From an uncultured Sulfurovum sp. (lineage in GTDB: Bacteria > Campylobacterota > Campylobacteria > Campylobacterales > Sulfurovaceae), in NCBI GenBank assembly GCA_947311605.1, contig CAMZLC010000022.1, positions 1-45,818 on the forward strand: 45,818 bases of DNA, written 5' to 3'. A model generated the notes under the pieces. That model did no database searches. It saw only the letters and a list, made by a program, of their open reading frames with translations, and was not told where the DNA came from. A program made the position numbers and the translations under genes. The stretch's first letter is position 1, and each line of letters begins with the position of its first letter. This document shows positions 24,308 to 31,134 of the stretch, piece after piece.

Positions 24308-24425
24308 TAAACATCCTTTTTCCCATACATTTTCCAAAACCGACAAGGGAAAAAGCACATCTTCGGAGGCTTTCATCCCAATTGGTCAACATCCTTATTT
24401 TGTCTAGATAACAAAACGGAAACAT

Positions 24426-24455
24426 ATTATAAGAAGAAATAAGGGGAGAAGAGGG
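24426..24455 (-). promoter_or_regulatory. phsA-like operon promoter with paired C-runs
   Basis: The coding strand shows CCC (24455-24453) and CCCC (24446-24443), then eleven bases and TATAAT (24431-24426), about 119 bases before the start codon. The C-runs are shorter than in mccA but similarly spaced, and again replace a -35 box. Confidence 0.5.
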
Positions 24456-24505
24456 TCTAAAAATGAATGACCATTCAGGTTTAGGGGAGCCGCTGTATTG
24501 TCATA

Positions 24506-24973
24506 CTACTGCTGCTTGCCTATAGGTATGCTTGGATATCCAAGCGTGTCGAGAGATGACTCTGAGCTCTTTTTGAGGAAGTTTTTATCTATCGAGACAT
24601 GACACTCTATACACCTGTTCAATACTTTATGCTCCCTTATAGGGATATGGCTGACCTTGGTAATGTCGTGGCATTGCCAGCAATCACTTCCACATTCTGT
24701 ATGGGCCGTATTGGCGGATATATTATTTTCGTCATATTTGACAAGTCTTATGTTGGAACGGTTGAGCTCCGAAACAGTGTTATCTATGATCTCTATCCTG
24801 GTACGATCTTGATGACACACCTTGCATCTGCCTAGCACCTGATGATCCGCATCCATTTTCCCATCTTTTTTGATGAGTTTTGGATGACAAAGGATGCAGT
24901 CTCCGCTGCAGCCCAGTGCGCAGGCAGAAAACATCATTAGGGTGAGAACAGTAGCCGCAATTCCCTGTATCAT
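24506..24973 (-). CDS. Small periplasmic tetraheme cytochrome c
   Basis: 155 residues with a hydrophobic export signal (about 1-20) and four CX2CH motifs: CILCH (C26), CKVCH (C50), CWQCH (C98) and CIECH (C121). Extra histidines (HQ, HT, SHIPIREH) can supply distal ligands. The protein ends with a short polar tail. It is the second gene after a NrfJ-like/cytochrome c gene and lies downstream of a C-run promoter of the sulfite module. It resembles small tetraheme electron carriers (NapB/CctA-like in size only), but no named family is claimed. It may shuttle electrons between the hydrogenase, the quinol dehydrogenase and a reductase. The start has AAGGA seven bases upstream. Confidence 0.8.
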   Translation of the reverse strand: MIQGIAATVLTLMMFSACALGCSGDCILCHPKLIKKDGKMDADHQVLGRCKVCHQDRTRIEIIDNTVSELNRSNIRLVKYDENNISANTAHTECGSDCWQCHDITKVSHIPIREHKVLNRCIECHVSIDKNFLKKSSESSLDTLGYPSIPIGKQQ

Positions 24974-24988
24974 ACAGTAATCCTTCTA

Positions 24989-25642
24989 TCACATTTCTTT
25001 GAGTTTCGAGAGGTACTCCGCTACTGCTTCTATCTCTTCCTCTCCTAAATATTTTACTTGCGCTTGCATCACCCTTCCCTCTCCGTACTTGTCTCTTTGT
25101 CCCTCTTTGTAGGCTTGGATGAGTTTAATAAGTGACTTTTTTGTTTTTTTTGCAATCTTACCTGAGACCCCGAGTGCCGCAATATTGCCATACTGGCCAT
25201 GACAGCTGATGCATTGCTGGAATACGACAGAACCGTCAATCGTTGGTTTCTTTTGATGCACTACCTGTTTGTGGATTTTTTTTGGATTTTTTCCCTCCTT
25301 GGATATCTTTTTGCGTACCTCGACCTTGGATGCAAAAATAACCTCCCTGAATTCCCTCTTCAGTAGTTTGCTCTTGTAGTTTCTCATATAGGTAGAGATG
25401 TCATGCATAATCACATCACCCTTGGAGACCTTTATGGGCACTGGTACATCCATGATACCGACCCATATATCATGCCCTCTTTCGTTGACTTTGACATATT
25501 TGAATCCGGGAACTGCTACTACCTCCAGTACCGAGCCTTGCAACATTGGGGTGCCGATGGTACTATTTTGATCCGCGATGCCCTGTGCCGCGCAGACGAT
25601 GCCACTCAGTATAAGTGCTATGATGAGATATTTCAATTTCAT
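24989..25642 (-). CDS. NrfJ-like domain fused to monoheme cytochrome c
   Basis: 217 residues with a signal peptide (MKLKYLIIALILSGIVCAAQG). Residues about 32-108 look like the beta-rich NrfJ-like module (QGSVLEVVAVPGFKYVKV, HDIWVGIM, then YMRNYKSKLLKREF and VIFASKV). After a basic linker comes a class I cytochrome domain with CISCHGQYG (C144, C147, H148), a possible Met ligand in GRVMQAQ, and a final helix EEIEAVAEYLSKL. It is the first gene of a two-gene operon with the tetraheme cytochrome, under a C-run promoter. It is likely a periplasmic electron carrier. The ATG has GAGGA six bases upstream. Confidence 0.75.
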   Translation of the reverse strand: MKLKYLIIALILSGIVCAAQGIADQNSTIGTPMLQGSVLEVVAVPGFKYVKVNERGHDIWVGIMDVPVPIKVSKGDVIMHDISTYMRNYKSKLLKREFREVIFASKVEVRKKISKEGKNPKKIHKQVVHQKKPTIDGSVVFQQCISCHGQYGNIAALGVSGKIAKKTKKSLIKLIQAYKEGQRDKYGEGRVMQAQVKYLGEEEIEAVAEYLSKLKEM

Positions 25643-25672
25643 GTTACTTCCTCATGCAATAAATTTTGATTG

Positions 25673-25705
25673 ATTATAGTAGAAAAAAGGGGATGAAGGG
25701 GGGGG
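25673..25705 (-). promoter_or_regulatory. Cytochrome operon promoter with paired C-runs
   Basis: The coding strand reads C8 (25705-25698), TTCAT, C4 (25692-25689), ten bases, then TATAAT (25678-25673), 31 bases before the start codon. Both runs are preceded by CAT, making a visible direct repeat CATCCCC. It is one of the clearest members of the five-promoter set. Confidence 0.65.
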
Positions 25706-25759
25706 ATGACAATCAGCCTGGCCCTTTCATTCACCCACTAAGCTCTGAGGTGCAGCAGA

Positions 25760-27199
25760 TTATTGCTTGGTATCAAAAACGAGAATAAAGCGCACTCCTC
25801 CTTCAATAGAGTGTATCTCTATGGCTCCTCCGTACCTCTTTTCAATAATCAATTTGACCATATGCAACCCTATCCCTGTTCCGACACTAGGATGCTTGGT
25901 AGTAAAGTAAGGATCAAATATCTTCCCCTTGATGCTTTCATCAATGCCGCCTGCATGATCCTCTATCTCTAGTATCTTTTTCCCATCTCTTATGTATGCT
26001 TTGATGGCAACCCTTCGGTCACTAATATCGTTTTCCACAAAAGCATCTTTGGCATTATTGAGTAGATTGATGATGACCTGGATGAGATCGTTTCTTGACC
26101 CATGCACCACATAGTCATTTTGTATACCAATCTCAATCTCTATACTGTTTTTCTCTATGGTAGATGAGATGATGCGGCATGCATGTTCTATGGCCTGAGA
26201 TATGCTGAAGCTGTCTTTTTGCTCCTGCGGTTTATAGAACTCTCGAAAATCATCTATGGTGTGAGACATGAAGGTGATCTGCTTTTGGACCTCTGCTACT
26301 TTCTCCTCTACTGTCTCCTGAGTCAACTTTCCCCTCTTCCCTCTGAGCTCCATGTTGACCAAAGCAGAGGATATCTGTGCCAATGGCTGCCTCCACTGAT
26401 GTGCAATGTTGCTTATCATCTCTCCCATGGAGGCAAGTTTGTTCTGATTCTCCAAGAGGATCTCTCTCTTGGACTGAATCAATAGCTCCTGCTTATAAAA
26501 GAGGTACGCCATAAAGATAAATATCATAAAAGTAAACAGCATTGCCAAGCCGCCTACCTCAAACTCTCTGATATGGTAGTCCACGATATCAGAGACAGGT
26601 GCCTTAAGTGATATGAAGGCTCTAGTGTCCCCCACCTTTTCATAAAAGCCATTAATATAGCCGTACCGCCTAATCATTGCCAGGGGAGCATAGGCAGGAT
26701 CTCCATGACACTCCATGCAGGAGGGTTTGTTTTTTCCTATGGGCAGAGCCATATAAAAGTACTGCGTGCCATTCTCCTCTATAATTTCGAAATGCTCTTT
26801 TATCTTGCCAGATTGAAACTCTTTTAGGATCTTTGATTCAAATGGATCTGCCTGATTGTCTGGATTTGTCGGGTTATTGGATGCCAACCTATATGTATAG
26901 GAGAGCTTTGCGTCCTTAAGCAAAATATCATATGTATTTTTGACAATATAGGAAGATGAGAAGATTTTAGGGTCAAAAAAATCCATGGCTAGCCTTCCCT
27001 CCGCTTTGAGCTGATAAATCAACGGCCTCTGCACACTCTCTATGTAGTTTCTTAATGCCTTGGTAGTGTTGAGTATGGATATTGCCTCTTGTTTCGTATC
27101 ATGTATGGCTAGATTTTTATAGAAATTATAGAACAGAAAAGCGATCACTGCATAGAGCAGGACAAAGAAGAGAACCACCACCTTGAAGCTATATTTCAA
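25760..27199 (-). CDS. mccS: Membrane sensor histidine kinase with periplasmic heme c motif, MccS-like
   Basis: 479 residues. Two membrane helices (about 5-25 and 214-236) enclose a periplasmic domain of the DUF3365/Tll0287 type containing KPSCMECHGDP (C161, C164, H165), a covalent heme c site. The kinase part has the phosphoacceptor region SNIAHQWRQPL (H267), an N box NLLNNAKDAF, and ATP-binding boxes EDHAGGI and GTGIGLHMVK. The gene overlaps the response regulator gene by 11 bases. A two-component pair, MccRS, controls the Wolinella mcc genes, so this is the likely counterpart. Sensing by the heme of sulfite, another sulfur species or redox state is inferred. Confidence 0.8.
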   Translation of the reverse strand: MKYSFKVVVLFFVLLYAVIAFLFYNFYKNLAIHDTKQEAISILNTTKALRNYIESVQRPLIYQLKAEGRLAMDFFDPKIFSSSYIVKNTYDILLKDAKLSYTYRLASNNPTNPDNQADPFESKILKEFQSGKIKEHFEIIEENGTQYFYMALPIGKNKPSCMECHGDPAYAPLAMIRRYGYINGFYEKVGDTRAFISLKAPVSDIVDYHIREFEVGGLAMLFTFMIFIFMAYLFYKQELLIQSKREILLENQNKLASMGEMISNIAHQWRQPLAQISSALVNMELRGKRGKLTQETVEEKVAEVQKQITFMSHTIDDFREFYKPQEQKDSFSISQAIEHACRIISSTIEKNSIEIEIGIQNDYVVHGSRNDLIQVIINLLNNAKDAFVENDISDRRVAIKAYIRDGKKILEIEDHAGGIDESIKGKIFDPYFTTKHPSVGTGIGLHMVKLIIEKRYGGAIEIHSIEGGVRFILVFDTKQ

Positions 27200-27881
27200 G
27201 AGTATACCCCACGCCGTAGATATTTTTGATGAGCCTCTTCCCTATCTTTTTTCTCAATTCCTTGACAACAGACTTTACGGCCTCTTTGCTGGGGTCTTCA
27301 GACTCCCATATATAGTCATAGAGATCATCAAAGGTGACAATTTGGTTTTTTCTCTCAATGAGATACTCTAAAAATCTGGCTTCGTTTTTAGTGAGCCTTA
27401 TCTTGCTCTCTTTATGATACAGCGATTTTGAGGAAAAGTCATAAGTATATTCCGGGGAGATATCTACAGACGTCTGATAGCCTATCAGATCCAGGGATAC
27501 TTTCTCGAGAGCATTCACAAAAGAGTCTGTTGTGTAGGGCTTAGGGAGATATTTGACGATCTTCAGCTCAACTGCTCGCCACAGATACTCCTGTTCCGTA
27601 AAAGCGGAAAGTATGATGATGGGGATTTTATGGTCGGTCTCTCGAATCTGCCTGATCGCTTCGAGGCCATCCATGTTGGGCATACAGATATCCAACATAA
27701 GCACATCATAGCAGTTGTAAGTGAACTCATCCAGAGCCTCTTGTCCATCGGTCACATGCACCACTTTGTCAAAAAAAAGCTCTAATATTTCTATCGTATT
27801 TTTTGCTACTTCGATCTCATCTTCAGCGTAAAGTATCTTTTTGGTACTTAGTATATCGAGCGAATCTGAGTTGGTTTTCAT
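27189..27881 (-). CDS. mccR: OmpR-family response regulator, MccR-like
   Basis: 230 residues. The receiver domain has acidic residues in LYAEDEIEV, the phosphorylation site in LMLDICMPNMDG and the conserved Lys in YLPKPYT. The C-terminal winged helix is OmpR-type (RLTKNEARFLEYLIE to IYGVGYTLEI). OmpR-class proteins bind two tandem half-sites about one helical turn apart, the very geometry of the paired C-runs found before five operons here, one of which drives this gene. It follows hemJ directly (TAG adjacent to ATG) and overlaps the kinase gene. MccR is assigned by context; target binding is inference. Confidence 0.82.
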   Translation of the reverse strand: MKTNSDSLDILSTKKILYAEDEIEVAKNTIEILELFFDKVVHVTDGQEALDEFTYNCYDVLMLDICMPNMDGLEAIRQIRETDHKIPIIILSAFTEQEYLWRAVELKIVKYLPKPYTTDSFVNALEKVSLDLIGYQTSVDISPEYTYDFSSKSLYHKESKIRLTKNEARFLEYLIERKNQIVTFDDLYDYIWESEDPSKEAVKSVVKELRKKIGKRLIKNIYGVGYTLEI

Positions 27882-28382
27882 CTATTTTTTCAATGTTGCT
27901 ATTTTGTAGATAATAAAAGCAAAGAGCAGCAGAATAAAAATGCTCAATACAACAGGAACTGACTTGGTAACAACATACAGCACAATCAGTATAGACAACA
28001 GGGTAGGAACTTCATTGTAGGCCCTAAAAAACTGACCGCTTTTTGTACATGCTCCCGACTCCAGTTTTTTCCTAAAATGTTCCATACTAAATGAGTACAC
28101 CGTGAGAAGGGCTAGGAGAAAAAGCTTGAGTATCATCCACCCATTACCAAGTAGTGACGGATTGAGATAGAGGAGGAGACCACCACTAATGATGCTTGCC
28201 CACATGGCAGGCAGACCTATGTATTTGTACAGTTTGTATTCTTGTATTTTTACAACCTCCACAAACTCTTCTTTTTCGCTATGCTCCTGATGATGCACAT
28301 AGAGTCTAGGCAGGTAAAAAAGCACCGCCATCCAAGACAAAATTGAGATCACATGAAACGACAAGAAATATAAATATTCCAT
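27882..28382 (-). CDS. hemJ: Protoporphyrinogen IX oxidase, HemJ-like
   Basis: 166 residues, four hydrophobic helices. Motifs of the HemJ family (UPF0093) are visible: FHVISILSWMAVLFYLPRLYVHH at the N-terminus (with the conserved His), GNGWMILKLFLLA in the middle and RAYNEVPTLLSI near the end. HemJ oxidises protoporphyrinogen IX in the membrane during heme synthesis. It is the first gene of an operon with the response regulator and kinase, under a C-run promoter. Linking heme supply to the control of multiheme cytochromes makes sense. The start has AAGGAG six bases upstream. Confidence 0.88.
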   Translation of the reverse strand: MEYLYFLSFHVISILSWMAVLFYLPRLYVHHQEHSEKEEFVEVVKIQEYKLYKYIGLPAMWASIISGGLLLYLNPSLLGNGWMILKLFLLALLTVYSFSMEHFRKKLESGACTKSGQFFRAYNEVPTLLSILIVLYVVTKSVPVVLSIFILLLFAFIIYKIATLKK

Positions 28383-28406
28383 ATTTCACTCCTTCAGGTT
28401 TACTGT

Positions 28407-28438
28407 ACAATACCAAAATATAAAGGGGAAAAAGGGGG
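28407..28438 (-). promoter_or_regulatory. hemJ-mccRS promoter with paired C-runs
   Basis: The coding strand reads TTCCCCC (C-run 28438-28434) and TTCCCC (28428-28425), centres about 10 bases apart, then twelve bases and TATTGT (28412-28407), 25 bases before the start. If the regulator binds here it would control its own synthesis. Confidence 0.55.
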
Positions 28439-28502
28439 AATATTTGGAAACTACCGCTCCGAAGATGCCCCTTTGCTCTTTTTCCCTTTTTTTCTATATT
28501 GT

Positions 28503-28565
28503 CCCGAACCATACATTAGAATCGCCTCATATTCTGCAAAGGCTTAGTGCATAGTTTAGAATTAT
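28503..28565. repeat. Short form of the palindromic repeat
   Basis: About 63 bases read CCCGAACCATACATTAG, then GAATCGCC and ATTCTGCAAAGGCTTAG, then TGCATAGTTTAGAATTAT. The two ends are inverted (CCATACATTAG against CTTAGTGCATAGTTT). It is the same unit that forms the outer part of the long repeat, without the inner hairpin, and it runs directly into the long copy that follows. Confidence 0.7.
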
Positions 28566-28732
28566 CCCAAATTATGCATTAGAATCGCCTAATATTCTGC
28601 AAAGGCTTAGCGCATGGGTGTTTGCAAAGTATCGAAGGTTCACCCGTAGGTGAATCGATGATACTTTGTGAATGCCCATGTGCTAATGCTTTGTAGAAGA
28701 TGGGTGATCTCTAGTGCATAGTTTGGGATTAT
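28561..28732. repeat. Long nested palindromic repeat, copy 2 (complete)
   Basis: About 172 bases bounded by imperfect inverted ends, ATTATCCCAAATTATGCAT and TGCATAGTTTGGGATTAT. Inside lies the long palindrome shared with positions 1-134 (three differences). It is complete here and shows that the family has long (nested) and short versions. It lies upstream of the hemJ-mccRS operon and of the third NosL-like gene, at the opposite end of the respiratory module from copy 1 and in the same orientation. Confidence 0.85.
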
Positions 28733-28785
28733 ACTCATATTCTATTTATACACGGCTATTGAGCATATTGTTAGACTGAGAAGGG

Positions 28786-28791
28786 TACAAT
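28786..28791 (+). promoter_or_regulatory. Candidate -10 box of the third NosL-like gene
   Basis: TACAAT preceded by AAGGG lies 31 bases before the TTG start, followed by a strong AGGAGG ribosome site. There are no paired C-runs, so this gene appears not to be in the five-promoter set. Confidence 0.4.
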
Positions 28792-28822
28792 ATCACAAAA
28801 ATACATTATAGGAGGAGAGAGA

Positions 28823-29305
28823 TTGCGCTTTAAAGGAACTTTTAAATTCTACTTCGCCTTTGTCTGCATAATGTTGCTCGTTCTTGCAACAATCAAGATG
28901 GCAAAACATAGTCACGATATAGACTCGACTGCTAGTGCAAGAAATTTCCAATGGGGTGAAGACCGCTGTATTCGCTGCGACATGAAGATAAAAGACAAGT
29001 ATTTTGCTGCACAGATTATCAACCCAGACAACAACATTGTATATCGATTCGATGACATCGGATGTGCAGTGCTTTGGCTGAATGAAAATCATGTAACATG
29101 GGAGAATAAAGCAATTATTTGGGTAACAGATGCCAAAAGTGGAGAGTGGATCATGGCACAAAAGGCACTATTTCTTGATGACAGTATCACTCCTATGGCT
29201 TTTGGATTTGCCACATACTCAACAGAGACACTTCCTCCAAAGTCCCGTCCTATTGTGTACGATGAAATAAACAGAAGGATAAAGATGATTGAGAATAGTA
29301 GGTAA
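28823..29305 (+). CDS. Third NosL-like membrane-anchored protein
   Basis: 160 residues, paralogous to the 458-1060 product. An N-terminal helix (about 9-25) is followed by RCIRCDMKI (C49, C52, M54) and YRFDDIGCAVLWL, the same two-block NosL pattern. It differs by being shorter and lacking the C-terminal extension. The start is TTG, chosen because GGAGG lies about eight bases upstream and no ATG fits. It stands alone on the plus strand, with its own promoter, beyond the palindromic repeat. It may be another copper chaperone, for example for a cytochrome oxidase, or a stray duplicate of the mcc set. Confidence 0.72.
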   Translation: MRFKGTFKFYFAFVCIMLLVLATIKMAKHSHDIDSTASARNFQWGEDRCIRCDMKIKDKYFAAQIINPDNNIVYRFDDIGCAVLWLNENHVTWENKAIIWVTDAKSGEWIMAQKALFLDDSITPMAFGFATYSTETLPPKSRPIVYDEINRRIKMIENSR

Positions 29306-29345
29306 TAGTCCAGAAGAATTCAAATCCGCCATTTGCACCTCAGTA

Positions 29346-30932
29346 CTAAAAAATCTTCATGCCAAACTGTGCCAGCACTATCATAAGCACCAAACTCACA
29401 GGATATACGGCAGCATATGCAATGGATGAATACTCTGTTTTGGTCGCATTGTTTACCATGGTCAAACTGGGAGTCGACACCATGCCTCCTGACAGTAAGC
29501 CTAAAATATTCAAAAAATTCATCTTGAGGTAAAATCTACAAAGAAGTGTGATCAAAGTAATACCCAGCACCAATCCAAAAAGGGCGATATAAACTGGTGT
29601 AAATCCATTTTGCGAAACAGATACCTCCAGGTACTGTCCGGCATTCGTGCCAATAGTCGCCATAAAAATAAGTTGCCCAAGGGTTGTCATCATGGTGTTC
29701 GAGTGTGGCGACAATTGCCAAACAACAGAACCGATTCTCCCTAGACGACCAAGCACCAAAGCGGTCAAGAGTATCCCTCCCACAAAACTTAACTTGATAC
29801 TCCCGATCCCAGGAAACGCAAAAGGAATGCTGCCCAAAGCAATACCAAACACAATACCAAGTGATATGGGCAAAAAATCTGCAGCAGGATACTTCAAAAG
29901 GTCATTACCGATGATTTTCGTCACCCTCTCTCCATACTCTTTTGGTGCCACAACATACAATTTGTCACCCAACCTTAGGGTCAAACTGTCATCTGGCGTT
30001 ATATCTATGCCAGAACGTCTCACTTTGACTATTGTGGCTCTCAGTGCTTGCAGTTGAGTAAGTTCGGCTATTTTCTTGCCTACAATATTTTTAGAGGCGA
30101 CCAAAAGTCGGTAGACCTTCATGTCATCATGAAACTCTATACTCTCTTTGGCTTCTTCGCCCACTATGAGTTCCAGTTTCTCGAGTTGCTCTACCGTTCC
30201 GCTGGCTCTTATGATATCTCCTGCGTGTAGAGCCACACTATCCCTCTCATCATTATTTTGCATATCTTTAAGCTGAATTCTCTCTATAATGGCACCTGTC
30301 ATGTCTTCAATTTGTATTTTGGTGATAGTGTTGTTTTTAAAGTTTTGATTGAGGATTCTATAATTCTTCGTGTAGACATCAGGGTATTTTGAACGCTGCT
30401 CTGCTTCATAAAGCGCAACTTCTTTTGCTATGTCTATCCTAAAAATGATCGGCAAAACCCTTATATAGAGCACGGTTGCAACGATACAGAAAGGGTAAAC
30501 CAATCCGAATATTACTGAAATCATTGGATCGTTTTCTACTTCCAGTGCCGAAGCCAAAGCAGGAACACTCGTCAAAGAACCAGAAAAAATACCCTCTACC
30601 ATACCAAGAGGAAGCCCAAAATAATAGCCCATAGAAAAGATGACAATAAAAATAATCACTACCAAGAAAATAGCTAAAAGGTTGAGTCTGACTCCATCTT
30701 TTTTTATGGTCTCAAAAAAACCTGGACCAGACTGTAGCCCCACTGCATACATAAAAATGGCTAATCCGAAAAATTTAAACTCTTCATTTATCACCATCCC
30801 GAAATGCCCGGCGATCAGCGCGACTATCAGCATCGCCGTGATGTCCAAAGAGAAGCCTTTTATTTTGATATTACCGAGAAAATACCCTATAGATATGATG
30901 GAAAAGAGATAAAATATTTCATTGTGTATCAT
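29346..30932 (-). CDS. AspT/YidE/YbjL-family membrane transporter with TrkA-C domains
   Basis: 528 residues. About five helices, a central cytoplasmic part with two TrkA-C-like (RCK_C) modules (about 190-350, for example ITKIQIEDMTGAIIERIQLK and GDKLYVVAPKEYGERV), and about five or six more helices. This is the layout of the aspartate:alanine exchanger family, with LTSVPALASALE in the first half and GLLSGGMVSTPSLTMV in the second as repeated signature regions. The substrate is unknown in most members. It stands alone, convergent with the third NosL-like gene, 40 bases between stops. The TATAAT at 30960-30965 fits its promoter. Confidence 0.85.
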   Translation of the reverse strand: MIHNEIFYLFSIISIGYFLGNIKIKGFSLDITAMLIVALIAGHFGMVINEEFKFFGLAIFMYAVGLQSGPGFFETIKKDGVRLNLLAIFLVVIIFIVIFSMGYYFGLPLGMVEGIFSGSLTSVPALASALEVENDPMISVIFGLVYPFCIVATVLYIRVLPIIFRIDIAKEVALYEAEQRSKYPDVYTKNYRILNQNFKNNTITKIQIEDMTGAIIERIQLKDMQNNDERDSVALHAGDIIRASGTVEQLEKLELIVGEEAKESIEFHDDMKVYRLLVASKNIVGKKIAELTQLQALRATIVKVRRSGIDITPDDSLTLRLGDKLYVVAPKEYGERVTKIIGNDLLKYPAADFLPISLGIVFGIALGSIPFAFPGIGSIKLSFVGGILLTALVLGRLGRIGSVVWQLSPHSNTMMTTLGQLIFMATIGTNAGQYLEVSVSQNGFTPVYIALFGLVLGITLITLLCRFYLKMNFLNILGLLSGGMVSTPSLTMVNNATKTEYSSIAYAAVYPVSLVLMIVLAQFGMKIF

Positions 30933-30959
30933 GTTTTTACCATAAAATTAAGTTGGGCG

Positions 30960-30965
30960 ATTATA
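30960..30965 (-). promoter_or_regulatory. -10 box of the AspT-like gene
   Basis: A TATAAT preceded by TTG on the minus strand lies 28 bases before the ATG. No C-runs and no clear -35 are present. The rest of the 200-base gap toward ung holds the short palindromic repeat and otherwise nothing I recognise. Confidence 0.5.
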
Positions 30966-31074
30966 CAACAAGTTTCTAAAGATTTCTCTCGCTGCAAGAG
31001 GCCATAAGCCCAAAAGTCCACCGAGCCCCCATCTGCTGTCGTCAGATCCTATCCATGCGTGCGATCACCTCACT

Positions 31075-31127
31075 TTATCCCAAACTACGCATTAGCATCG
31101 CCCAATATTTTGCCAAGGCTTAGTGCG
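31075..31127. repeat. Short palindromic repeat, diverged copy
   Basis: The segment TTATCCCAAACTACGCATTAG, with its GCATCGCCCAATATT and GGCTTAGTGC parts, aligns with the left end of the long repeat at 28562-28612 with several differences and no right arm. It lies just beyond the ung stop and may serve as its transcript end. Confidence 0.6.
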
Positions 31128-31134
31128 GGCAATA

